A stretch of 64,000 nucleotides of DNA, from assembly GCF_002105155.1 (NCBI RefSeq), contig NW_019028989.1:186001-250000 (forward strand), read 5' to 3'. The position numbers and the translations under genes were made by a program. The notes under the pieces were generated by a model that was not told the DNA's origin, did no database searches, and saw only the letters and a program-made list of their open reading frames with translations. Origin of the DNA: Lobosporangium transversale. Its lineage: Eukaryota; Mortierellomycota; Mortierellomycetes; Mortierellales; Mortierellaceae. Shown piece by piece: positions 50,652 through 61,071 of this stretch. Positions within the stretch are counted from its first letter, which is position 1; each line of letters begins with the position of its first letter.

Positions 50652-52564
50652 GAATTCTGTAATCGTTTGTTTACTTTTGTAATCTTTTGCAATGAGATTA
50701 GGCTTGGAGATGTCGAAGTAATGAGTGCTGTGGAAGATGAGGAAAATGTAAGTTGAAGAGTGGGGAGAGGAATTGTGAAAGAATGAAAGGAAAAGATTAG
50801 TGCGAAGGATAAAGAACGAGGAATGTTGTGTTGTCTTCACAAGTAAGGGCTTGGTTGAGGTGAGGATAGAAAAAGAAAGAATAAACAGCGATGAAGACAC
50901 CTCAGCTGTTAACGTTGTTGACGGCGATGACGGCGATCATGGTTTGGCAGTGCAGTGGGATGCAGTGGGATGCCAGAAAAGAGGCCAGTGGAGCGGGTTC
51001 TCGCTTCACTTGCGTTCGGCTGCAATACACATGAGAAATAGTTGAGCATGGCTCTCTTTTTCTTTTGATAGTGTGTAATGTATTGTGTACAGGCGTTGTT
51101 TGTTTATGCTGGCTCTGATGTTTGCTTCCATTGTTTCTATTTCTCTGGCATTTCGATCCCAAGATGTTATTTGTGGAGACAACCTTATTTCACGAAGAAA
51201 GGTGCCCAGTCTGGCTCTCGTAAAGGAGGAGGAACTGCTCTTGATTGATAATTCATTCACAGCATACACATGTATTCACAAGTAATAACTCCATTATCGG
51301 GCGCTATTCTTTACAGTTTTGGCTCTTTTTTGTCATCCTTTCATGTGTGATTTAGTCTTGTGTAGAAACAGGTTGCAGGGACAAGTAAATAAATATCGAT
51401 GGGAATTATCTTTACGCAATATCCTAATATGTCCAAAGTAACAGAAACACTGCTACAAAGAAAAGAACATCCTTGCCACTGTTCACAAGCTAAATAAGCA
51501 TCAAAGAGTCATAGTTTATCCTATGCGTTGATTGTAGACTGGGCTATTCGTGCCCCATATTAACCACATTCATGTCCTTGAACAATAGTAAATATTTTTG
51601 TGGCGCTCAAACTGACTTACTGAATACTGAATACTGAATACAAATTTGGCGCCACCTTCGCTCTTGTTCCTGGGTCTGTGCACATGATCAATTGTCCACA
51701 AGCAGGCATTTAGCTCTACTTGCTTACTTGTCACTTTATATCTTGTTTTTATTATGTATAAGTTTTTATGACTTCACTAAACTCACATTATATCAATACC
51801 TCATTTTATAGCTTTACGAGCAATGTAATCACCCGAACAGCACTGCTTATCCTCCGAGGATTCATTATCGAGTCTGTTTGTACATTTCGTTTGTTGTGTA
51901 TAAGAGAAATTAATGAATTCATGCACTGACGCACAAACCATGAACATGAATGAAATCTGTAATGTATTCATGTGGAGTCCTTATAGTCCTTGACGTTTTC
52001 TGTACTGTAATTGTCTGTTGTGGTGACTCCTGCAATTATCTGTAAATATATAAGCATCGCGTTATGACCCTTTTATTTTTCATATTCTTTTGCTTCCTAA
52101 TATCTAGATCTGTATTATGATAGATCTTGCCAAATCGACTAGTAGTTGCAAAGATCACAGTCTGGTTCCCATTATCAATCAATATCATATAAAATGAATA
52201 CCGCTGTCTTTCTGGAGCTATCAACCGATATCCCCACAGGCCTGTGGATCTTGCCAGCATTGCGGCGGTAGGACCATAGCACTGTCTTCTTTATGACTTT
52301 AACCGAATGGCTATAATACCGAAATCAATGAAAGGGCTAGACCAGATATAATCTTCTGCGGATCTTCCATCTCTATGCTTAATTGCATCCCTTTTCTCCT
52401 ATTGAATAGTACAGTGTCACAAAGTCGAAGCCTCACCTCGCCCTTACTCATGTACCGTCAGCAATGAGGCAATGAGAGCTTCTGCGTGAGGTTTTTTTTA
52501 TTCACCTCATTCCTTCCTTCCCTCCATTGCCCCATTATTTTTCATTCCAATACTTCTTTCGTCC
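50652..52564. promoter_or_regulatory. Divergent intergenic region between the MIT and F-box genes
   Basis: 1.9 kb without a recognised gene. It holds a TACTGAA direct repeat (three copies near 51619-51640) and ordinary A/T-rich sequence with few homopolymers compared with the rest of the window. It must contain both promoters. Confidence 0.5.
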
Positions 52565-54448
52565 ATGGTCTGGCTAATTCATGTTCTTAAAACGCCACAA
52601 AGCAACACCTCTTCTTCCAATGCGACTTTAAAACTAGCAGGTGTCACAACCAAACACAAGCATGTACGCCAACGCTCGTTTCGATTACTCGACATTCCTG
52701 AAATCCTTGAAATCATCATAGGTCTTCTCAGTTTTGGGGACCGCCGTGTAATGCGACTCGTGTCTAGGCAATGTTATATCGTTAGTCGCCGCTTCCTGAC
52801 TATCCGGGCTGTGTGGACGGAGGCTCCTGTCCCTGCAAGCCCACATCACGCACATGTTCTCCGATGGCTCTCCAGTTTGGATGCGCTCAGCTATGTCTCA
52901 GAGCAGACAGATGATCACGAATCAACGTTCAGCCATAACGCTTGGTTTCACTTACGCAACCATATCCAGTCGGGGCTTGCCTTCAATCTAGAGGAGCTTA
53001 TTTTGAAAGGACCCATTGATGTGCAAGGCAGGATACTTCCTCTATTACCATTCATGGCCTCCTTAAGGACAATTCGGCTACAAGGAGTTTATTCTGATTC
53101 ATACACGATTCCAATGTTCCTCAATGAGTGCCCAAGACTCGAGGAATTGACTATTGAGCCAGATTCTAAGCAGTGGACTGCAGGAGTCACGCCTGTAGTG
53201 AAATCATGGACGATGCATAGGCCATACAAACTAAGGGTCTTGTCAGTGCAACAAATATCCATGACACAGCACGCTATCAGGAACGTTATTGAGTGTTGCC
53301 CTAACCTTCGTAGTATCTCATTGATCGGTGTCTCCTGTACGTCCCCAACCAGCGGCGGTCATTTACTTGAAGAGGGATTAATTGCACACATTGCGCGGTG
53401 GTGCCCAGAGCTCCACCATCTGCAAATTTCCACTACTCAAGATCAGCAAGACAGCATTTCACAGCTCGCACAGTTCAGACATATCACCTCGCTCGGAATG
53501 CCTGGCAGACTCATCTGTCCTCACTTTTTTACAGTTGTCAGATCGTATCCAAATGCATTGACGGTTTTAACCATTACTGGGAGTTGTGGATTTTCACCCG
53601 AAATAACAGAGGGCCTTCACAGCTACCTCTGTAAAGCACTTCATCTAAAGCATCTAGAAGCTCCTGATATCAAATTCAATGAAATGCTTTTGTTTCATAC
53701 AGATATCAACAACTCAGAGAGCGTATGGGCATGCCGAGATCTTCGTTCACTTAAGATCTCCTTCCAGCCCAATCATGGAGAACAGTACTTTAACATTGTT
53801 CAGCGCTCTAGAATGATCTATGGCTATATTTCTCAGGTGTGTCCTCAACTTCGACACCTAGCGATCACACGAGAATGGATTGATTGTTCGCTTGAGGGTG
53901 GCCTATGCTTGCTCACTGGACTGGAAAGCCTGATAAGTCTGGAGGTCACTACTACTACTATGAGTGTTTTGCATGCTTGGGATTTCAGTTGGATGGATAA
54001 TGATCCTACAGTGCTACATAAAATGATTCATAAGATGTCGTCCAATGAATCGAAGTTACTGAAAAGCCTGAGAGCAAAATATGAGTGGTTAGGATATGGA
54101 GATTGCCGCTTTGTGGACCCTCAACGACTGGAGCGACTAGGGCTTTTAGTTCCAGCTTTAGCAACAACCAATGTGTTTCAAGGTCCACAAGGATACAAAC
54201 TGATGGGGCCTTTGAGAAATCGACGCAAGAGGTCCACTAGTTCAGCCAGCTCAGCCAGCTCAGCCAGTAATGACAGCCGATTGTTCAACACTAGCAAGGC
54301 TGAGCCTTCAGGTCACCTTGTTCGTTGGCCATTCCTGAAGCGTTTCATCATCAACCTCTCGGTGGATCGACGCGGTCAGGCCTCAGGCATTCAGGCATTA
54401 GTTAGGAAATTACGACCTGATATTGAGTGCAAGATTGGAGAACCCTGA
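52565..54448 (+). CDS. F-box/leucine-rich-repeat-like protein
   Basis: Single exon of 627 codons, unusual here where most genes are split. Residues about 38-80 form an F-box (FRLLDIPEILEIIIGLLSFG, then RRVMRLVSRQCYIVSRRFL), the Skp1-binding module of SCF ubiquitin ligases. Downstream are degenerate leucine-rich repeats about 25-30 residues apart: FNLEELILKG, MASLRTIRLQG, CPRLEELTIEP, YKLRVLSVQQ, CPNLRSISLIG, CPELHHLQIST, CPQLRHLAITR. These would give a curved substrate-binding surface. A Ser-Ala repeat (SSASSASSAS) lies near residue 565. The large F-box/LRR families of Mortierella-type fungi have this same layout (established in general terms). Substrate unknown. Confidence 0.85.
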   Translation: MVWLIHVLKTPQSNTSSSNATLKLAGVTTKHKHVRQRSFRLLDIPEILEIIIGLLSFGDRRVMRLVSRQCYIVSRRFLTIRAVWTEAPVPASPHHAHVLRWLSSLDALSYVSEQTDDHESTFSHNAWFHLRNHIQSGLAFNLEELILKGPIDVQGRILPLLPFMASLRTIRLQGVYSDSYTIPMFLNECPRLEELTIEPDSKQWTAGVTPVVKSWTMHRPYKLRVLSVQQISMTQHAIRNVIECCPNLRSISLIGVSCTSPTSGGHLLEEGLIAHIARWCPELHHLQISTTQDQQDSISQLAQFRHITSLGMPGRLICPHFFTVVRSYPNALTVLTITGSCGFSPEITEGLHSYLCKALHLKHLEAPDIKFNEMLLFHTDINNSESVWACRDLRSLKISFQPNHGEQYFNIVQRSRMIYGYISQVCPQLRHLAITREWIDCSLEGGLCLLTGLESLISLEVTTTTMSVLHAWDFSWMDNDPTVLHKMIHKMSSNESKLLKSLRAKYEWLGYGDCRFVDPQRLERLGLLVPALATTNVFQGPQGYKLMGPLRNRRKRSTSSASSASSASNDSRLFNTSKAEPSGHLVRWPFLKRFIINLSVDRRGQASGIQALVRKLRPDIECKIGEP

Positions 54449-54578
54449 TGTCAATTATGGATCACCACCAAAATGTAATAAAAGCATACCCCACTCAATT
54501 CGGAGTAAAAGCCGCAGGTTATATTACTTTAAAGAAGTGTTGCTGTTCTACTATATTTAAGCTTGTATGATTCTGTTT

Positions 54579-55128
54579 CTATGCGTCAGCAACTTGAACA
54601 TTCACCTTTCCAACAAAGGCTCCATTCAAAAAGTCGACATATGTTTCACCAATTTTGTCGACGCCATGTTTGAGGACAGCGTCTTTGTACTTGACTTCAC
54701 CGTTGGCCACCAGAGGTGTCAGCTCCTCAAGAAACTTTCCAAATCTCTCATAGTGACTAAAGACAAGGTAGCCTTCATAACGGAGTTCCTTAAAGAGGAT
54801 GTTGATCAGGTTCTTAGGCGCATAAGGCTCAGTATTCTGATGATATGCCAAGGCTCCGACTGCTAGGACACGACCGCGTGGGTTAAGCAAGTCTAATACG
54901 ATCTCAGTAGTGTCGTCTCCAACAAGATCGTAATAGATATCCAGTCCAGCTTCACCTACTGCCTCCGTTAAGGCTTTACGTTTGTCCTGGGTCTTGTAGT
55001 TGAATGCAGCATCAAAGCCGAGCTCATCCTTGAGGAATGTAACCTTTTCATCCGAGCCAGCAGATCCAATTACGCGAAGGCCTTTTCTCTTGGCCAATTG
55101 GCCAGCCAACTGTCCCAGAGTTCTGTGG

Positions 55129-55162
<34 letters not shown>

Positions 55163-55612
55163 AGCAATAGTTTAGATGCAATGTTTGAGAGGTTGCAAAT
55201 CTGTTAATTAAAGGCCCATCATTTCCAATTTAGCTTTTACCCTGCGGCACTAGAGATATAAATGGTCTCTCCAGCCTTGAGGTCACCACGCAAGTTGAGT
55301 GAATCCCAAACAGTGAAGCCAGGAATACCCAGGACGCCGGTGTAAGCTGAAAGGGGCACCTTGGAGTCAACCGCATTATCCAAGACATTAAGATCGTTAA
55401 TGTATTCAGGTTCATAAACATGTGTGTATTCTTCCCAGTGAGAAGGAGAATGAACTAAGGCACCGACAGGAAACTTTGGGTTCTTGGAATCAACCACTTT
55501 TGCTATCGCAAATCCAACCACCCTTGATTCCTTCTTGTCATTGCTGAAGTCATGACGGATATCTAGTTTCGATAGCCATACAATGCCAATAAAGAAAAAT
55601 ATAGGGCCTTAT

Positions 55613-55649
<37 letters not shown>

Positions 55650-55844
55650 AAATAAATAAGTATGGCTCTACTTACAAGGATCCAAGGAAAAGATGAGATT
55701 CTTAACAAAGACCTCATTGTCTTTAAGGACAGGTGCAGGCTCAGTGACAGTTACAGAGCGAAAATGGCTTTTATTAGGTGTGACTCCTTCAGGGATCTTT
55801 GAGATGAGGATACGATCTTGGGTGATTTCTTTGGAGAAAGTCAT
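54579..55844 (-). CDS. MDR-family NADPH-dependent alkenal/2-alkenone (PTGR/LTB4DH-like) reductase
   Basis: Three exons (55676-55844, 55241-55562, 54579-55122) give 344 residues, the family's usual length. Conserved blocks: FVKNLIFSLDPYIRHDF, VVGFAIAKVVDSKNPKFPVG, PLSAYTGVLGIPGFTVWDSL, and the nucleotide-binding loop AGETIYISSAAGTLGQLAGQ. Then come VIGSAGSDEKVTFLK, YYDLVGDDTTEIVLDLLNPR and LVANGEVKYKD. The Y-x-R after SLDP and the AAG-x-x-GQ loop fit medium-chain dehydrogenases that reduce alpha,beta-unsaturated aldehydes and ketones with NADPH in the cytosol. No zinc-ligand set was seen. Intron 2 contains an A-run ahead of the acceptor region on the plus strand. Convergent with the F-box gene. 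Exact substrate unknown. Confidence 0.9.
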
Positions 55845-56448
55845 CTTTCTTTCTTCTTTGATGTTGATGGTGTTGTTGTTGTTGTTGTTGTTGTTGTTTT
55901 TTTGGAGAGAGGGAAGGGAGTTTGGCAGTGATAGTGTTGGGTTGTTTTCGGTTCCTTGAGGTAATGTGGTCTCTTGTTAATTGTAGAATGACCTTTTTAT
56001 ACATTTTTTTTTAAAAGAATATTAATAATCATTATGCGGTGAATCTAGAGTCTGTAGCCTCGGCCAACTGAAAGTCGATCGATCGTTTACACATTCACAG
56101 CTTATTTCATACGTTGAGATGGATTTGACGCGACGCGTAATTTCACCATGTATAAATCAAGAGTAGTACAAGCTGATTATAAATCAAAGATGAATGCCAA
56201 ATCTATTTGTTCTATTTCATTCGTCATTATCGAGGTAGCACCAGTGCTCCGATTCAATCTGAAACTTTATCAATTATAATATTTCAGATTAAAAAAATAC
56301 GAGCCGGAGACCTTGCCTCGTAAAAAAATTTAATGCTTTATTTTATGAGAACAATACAATAGGTTATCTTTATCGTACAAAATAGAATATAAAGTAAAAT
56401 ATAAAATAAAATACAAAGTAAAATACAAATAAAATACAAAAATAAGTG
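55845..56448. other. 5' flank of the MDR reductase gene up to the Helitron relic
   Basis: Contains a (TTG)n tract (about 55864-55897), a palindromic GTCGATCGATCG-like site near 56075 and a degenerate AAAATATAAAGT-type repeat at about 56385-56443, directly beside the Helitron relic. It includes the reductase promoter. Confidence 0.5.
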
Positions 56449-58170
56449 CTACAGCCAAGAGAAGAACATCTGGCAAAATAATGTCAGATAGAATAACAAT
56501 GGAGATGAGCTGAAAGTCGACGTGAATGACTTGGAGATGAAGAAGCGACAGAATACCTGAAGGCCAAAGATATTGTGACTACAAAGCACGCTTGAAGACA
56601 ATGTTTCGGGTGTATATCCCAGACTTACCTTCTTAAGATTGTTTGGGTCAGTACTCAGTACACCGTGATAAAGCAACGTAGAGATGGCCATGGCGAAGGC
56701 TGGCTTGATTGAAAAATTGGCGTCTGCATAACATAACTGGAGAAGAGCGGTCATCAATCGTTGTAAGCGGTATGCAGAGAATGAAAACACGCTCTCCTTG
56801 ATATTGCCCATTGATAATCTCAGTCTGAATTATTCTTGTGCCTAACGCGCGCACAATCGTCCCACAGATGACAACCGGAAGTACCTGTCTGAAGACGCTT
56901 CCAAATACAAACACCTTACCACCGAGTGGAATATCCTGTCCCATAATACCTCGAAGTAGCCTGTCTACAGCCTCAACCCAATGCTTATGCTGCAAAGGAG
57001 CCTCATCCCAGAAGACGACGTCAGCATCACGTATCCTTACCGCAGTATCTTGCCACATACCAAGATTACAGAGAACGTGGAGTGGGCTGTATGGCCGTTA
57101 TGAAGAATGAGAGAGGCAATCCCTGATGATGCGACAGCAATCACGCTTAGTTTATGTTGGCCAGTGAGACAACCAATGAGTGTGTTGTATAAAAATGATT
57201 TGCCTGTTCCTCCTGGGCCATCAATGAAAAAAAAGTCTCTCATGAACCTCACCTTTGGCTGCCTTAATGATGTGTCCGAAGGCTATCCTTTGGTCCAAGT
57301 TCAAGTGTACCACGTTATTGAGAGCCTCTTGTTCAAATTCCCATTGCCTCTACGTGTCATCAATCTGATCTTCCTTCTGTAGGGCATTTTCAATTCCTTG
57401 AGGCATCTCTGGAAAGTTGGCCAGGCAGAACCCAATCCTTCATTTAGATTGTAAAGTGCCGAACTCTTAGCTTGTTCCTCTGTAATACCCTCCGCAGTAG
57501 CAGTTGCCTCTCCCTGGAGCCCTCTGCATGTATGAAGGAAGTTTTCTGACAGATCCCTTGCAAAGCGAGTCCACAAAGCCAGTGTATCAGAGAGACTGCA
57601 GTTGATCATCATAATAGCAAACAGGTGTCGCAGTATCCTCGGTGGCTATATATGGATGCTTCTTCTAAGCAACGACCCCATTATTCATCATCCTCGAGAA
57701 AGCCGCGAGCAAGAGCAGCTGAGTAGAATGTATCAAAGGCCTGGTTGACTTCAGGCACTGTGCGGAGCTCAGCAAAATCCTTTGATCCTTTGACATGCAT
57801 AAGCAGCAGCCGAAGACAGTACCGCTCGTGCTCTTTTGGCTGGACAAAATAGATTCTAGAGAGAAAATTCGTGCTATTGGCCCTGGCTTTCTCTTTCCAT
57901 CTTCTACTGCGCTTGTCCCAGGTGTAGTGGTAAGGTATATCAGGGTACAAATAGTATCCCGGTACCTTTATATTGCTTGCGGTGTCTGCATCGGCCGCAT
58001 TTGCGACTTCTGCCCTCGAAATTTCTTTCTCAAAGTCACTATTGAGCTTGAACCATGCCATGAACTGCGAGTCTTGGGCACAGGAGATGATCTGCTCGAG
58101 GTTAGCATCAGGGCCAGACCACTTGCTGCTGATCCTCTACATTATTGCGAATGGCTTTGCTTTCCGCGTC
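56449..58170 (-). pseudogene. Helitron PIF1-like helicase relic with internal deletions
   Basis: Reads from right to left. AKPFAIM then WSGPDANLEQIISCAQDSQF and MAWFKLNSDFEKEI come first, then RIYFVQPKEHERYCLRLLLM (the conserved Helitron/PIF1 linker). [20 protein letters not shown] precedes Walker [21 protein letters not shown]. Motif Ia follows as [20 protein letters not shown]. Motif II is ADVVFWDEAP, then GGKVFVFGSVFRQVLPVV, which has GSVFRQ where GGDFRQ is usual. This joins directly to a GTIVRALGTRIIQTEIINGQ block normally some 150 residues further on, and LYVALSRCT ends it. Stops and frame changes lie before Walker A, after HSTF, and at the C-terminus. No HUH replicase was seen. Helitrons transpose by rolling circle; this copy cannot make an intact helicase. 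Confidence 0.85.
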
Positions 58171-58224
58171 TTGGCCACCAAAGAGCTCTAAAAAGCGGTG
58201 TGGAATACTCTGCAGATGAGGGAC

Positions 58225-59806
58225 TTAGATTTGACCCCTACTGTAGACAACACACTGACTGCAATCTGCTCCTTTTTCTGAGCTGTAGTTACTCACAAGA
58301 GTGAAGATGCTGTAAGGCTGCATTAAGTGACTTGGAGTTAATGGACCCCATGCTCGACAGAGGAGGTATGATTGTAGCTTGACAAATTTGCTTCGAATTT
58401 GACGGATTTGCTCTACTTTATTTTCGCGCTCGCTGTACCAAACATCCTTGTCACTTGCAATTTCCATTGCTCGATCGATGGATTCCTGATCAAGGTAAAT
58501 CCTTGTGTTGAAAGAGCTCCTTTCATCTTCTACCAAGAAAGAGAGAGTTTTGCCGCCTACTGATGGTTTCTCTTTTTGGTCAATGCGGATTGATGATGTG
58601 ACAAGGGCGTTCATTGTGTGAGTTCCGATTACCAACCTCTCACCATCGTTGGAATGCATTGTTGTTGGATACACGTCCACATATCGGTGCTCGTGGCTTC
58701 CTGGAGTTGATGTTTTAGTGGCGATCCCTTTTGAGACCTGGAACGGTTCACAATGAACATAGACATGCTTTTTTCGTCCATACACTTCGATGCAATTTAC
58801 TAAGATGGCATGGGGATTGCTAGTTGTGGTTTTCACTAGTATGCATCCTGCAAGGATTTTTGCACATGCACATCTCCGTGCCGTATTCTCTAAAGCCCAG
58901 TCTTCATTCAGAAATTGACTTACTTTCTTGTCCAGCTCGACGTATTTTCTCTGTTCAAGAATTGAAGCGTATGGTGAACTCTGAAATACTTCTGGTGCTG
59001 GAGTAGGTTGGCATTTGGAACATTGTACATCGGCAGAAATATTGTCGAATAATGCTGTTTCGGTGGAAATAGAAAAGGGTCCTTTGAAAGAGAGTCGCTC
59101 CAGTTTCTTCACATGTGCAAAAAGAATCTCTTCATCCCCTTGATTGTTTTTTGCAACTATGGGAGCTGCCTCTAATAATTCAACAAAGAGCAATGCTTTT
59201 TTCTTTTCAGCTTGCGAGCTATGGCTTTGCTCTGATACTTCCAATGCTAGCTCCCTGAAGGAACGTTTTTTTTGGTCGTTTGTTGCTGTAGACGAGTTCT
59301 CCCAATGAGAGCTTGGCAGGCGAAGAAGGTGAAGCTGAACTTAGTGGCTTAGTTGAAGGAGCAGTGAGACTCTTGATTCTTGTTCAAGTTGTGGTTGCCT
59401 TTGCTCCTCAATGCCTTCCATTGCTGAACCGTTTGGATGATCATGCAAAGGTGCTGGATCAGGACCATGGTTGATGCCTTCTTTTGCTGTAGCATTGGGG
59501 TGATCATGCAAAGGTGTCTGATCAGGAGCGTTGTTGATGATTTCCAATTGGATCAGCTTACAGATGTTTTTGGAAATGTGCTCCTTGATTCCTTTCCTCC
59601 TTTTAATTGTAAAAAGGACACGAAAATAGCCCATTCAGACGAGACACCTGCAAGCTTTCGTTGACACCAAAAGAATTGGAAAGTGTAACATTAATACTCT
59701 CCTTGTGATAGTCGTCATTGTGTCTCTTTAGTTGTATTCTTTTTTTGAAGACCTTTGGGCAAATTTTACAGCTCCAGGAACGTGAAACGGGTTCGAGTTG
59801 CTCCAT
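58225..59806 (-). pseudogene. C2H2 zinc-finger plus unknown C-terminal domain, probably broken
   Basis: The first part has a C2H2 finger (CKICPKVFKKRIQLKRHNDDYH). A second finger-like piece (FSCPF, then GIKEHISKNIC) lies in another frame, so a frameshift or missed intron separates them near 59600-59630. Two copies of a DQTPLHDHPN/DPAPLHDHPN repeat follow. The frame then meets a TAA at 59341-59343 and remains open for about 370 codons. That long part has a Cys pair (CSKC), CACAKILAGC, HEHRYVDVYP and YLDQESIDRAMEIASD. I do not recognise its fold. It lies directly upstream of the Helitron helicase relic on the same strand, so it may be a captured or Helitron-associated gene (inference). If the TAA is spliced out or is an error, the gene could still be intact. 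Confidence 0.5.
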
Positions 59807-60260
59807 GTTTCTAAAGCGATTACTCCAACGAAATTAAAGAAAGGAGGATTGGGTGAGTGAAACATTACAGCTGCAAAAAAAAAGGGCGGATTGTGGAAAT
59901 TAAGCTGCACAAAAAGAAAAATAGGGCGGATAGTGGAATTTCGAAAAACAGGATGGTTGAAAAAAAGAGAGCAGGCGGATCCAAAAAAAAAAACGAGGGA
60001 GCAGGTTCTGGAACAAATAAAAAACAGAAAAGAGCGGGTTCGAGAAGAAAAAACATTTTTGGTGCTTATCCCCATCCCGACCAAGACAACGCACAATGTC
60101 AACTCTTTTGCGTTCCCAGGGAGATTCAAAGCTTCTCTCGGTGGCAAAAAGGCAAGAAGGGCAAGAAAACTTACAGGAAATGAGCCGCAGCAGCACTGGA
60201 AAGCAGGGAGGGAAAATAAGATGAAAGAGTGAGAAAAGAATGAGCTGATGAAAGAAGGTG

Positions 60261-60337
60261 ACGAATGTGAATATGAATGTGAATGAGAGTGCGAATGTGA
60301 ATATGAATGTAAATGAGAGTGCGAATGTGAATGTGTG
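60261..60337. repeat. 30-base tandem repeat
   Basis: Two full units of a 30-mer starting (A/G)CGAATGTGAATATGAATGT differ at two positions; a partial third follows. Confidence 0.9.
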
Positions 60338-60493
60338 TAGAAGAAAAGAAAAACGGTGAGAGCAAACTGAAAAAATATGAAATGAAATGGCCCCTGAAAA
60401 ATGGTCTGTGCGGGACAAATGTATAAATAACCAACAAAATTAAAATAGAAAGCCTAGCGCCCAGCGCATTTGTTGACACCAATAGCGGGAATA

Positions 60494-60599
60494 TAGAACC
60501 CGAGACCAGGGAGTCATGTAAATCAGAGTAACTACATCAATCGAAAGCCCTGACTCCTGATTGGTATAGGTTCCAAGGCGTTAGAACCTGGGACCAGGG
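60494..60599. repeat. Near-identical 18-base direct repeats with a hairpin
   Basis: TAGAACC(C/T)G(A/G)GACCAGGG occurs at 60494-60511 and 60582-60599. Between them AGGTTC (60568-60573) pairs with GAACCT (60584-60589), a possible hairpin. Could be a remnant of a small non-autonomous element. Confidence 0.7.
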
Positions 60600-61071
60600 T
60601 ATAATTACGTAAAATTAAATTCTAAAATATAAATGTTGGTCTGTGCTTTGGTAAAATACACTATGATACTGGGGCCGATTTTTATATCACTGGAGAGGGG
60701 ATCCCGAGCTCTCACAGCTTGTCAAATATCATGATGAAGTACCAAGAACTCGGCTTGCAAAAATAAAAAAAAGTGAAAACCTCTCCAAATTAAAAATTAT
60801 TTTGGCAAAAGGTTCTAGAAAAGTTATTGGTCACCTTTGTGACGACAGTGGTTTGGCTATGCCAGTCAAGCATTCATCGCAACGTTGCCTTTTGATCCTT
60901 TTAAATGTTCTCCCCATCATCCATGTAATAGCAGGATTCTAGCGCCCCAGCATTGTATTAATATATACTTAAGGGTAATATATTCTTTATTCGATATATT
61001 TGTTCACTTATTTCATTGCAGTGGTTTGTTATATTCAATGTATTATATCAATGTTTTCACTGAATGGAATC

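Larger units (their letters stand above)
59807..61071. other. Spacer with purine-rich strand, short tandem and direct repeats
   Basis: Plus strand is strongly purine-rich from 59870 to 60060, with a GGGCGGATnGTGGAA motif at about 59884 and 59927. No gene recognised, though a plus-strand frame of 108 codons (Lys/Gly-rich) is open at 59857-60183. A 30-base tandem repeat and an 18-base direct repeat are listed separately. Confidence 0.45.

Noticed and set aside
59857-60232. Plus-strand Lys/Gly-rich frames of 108-113 codons
   Set aside because: Low-complexity purine-rich DNA; no family, no start context, two overlapping frames equally open.
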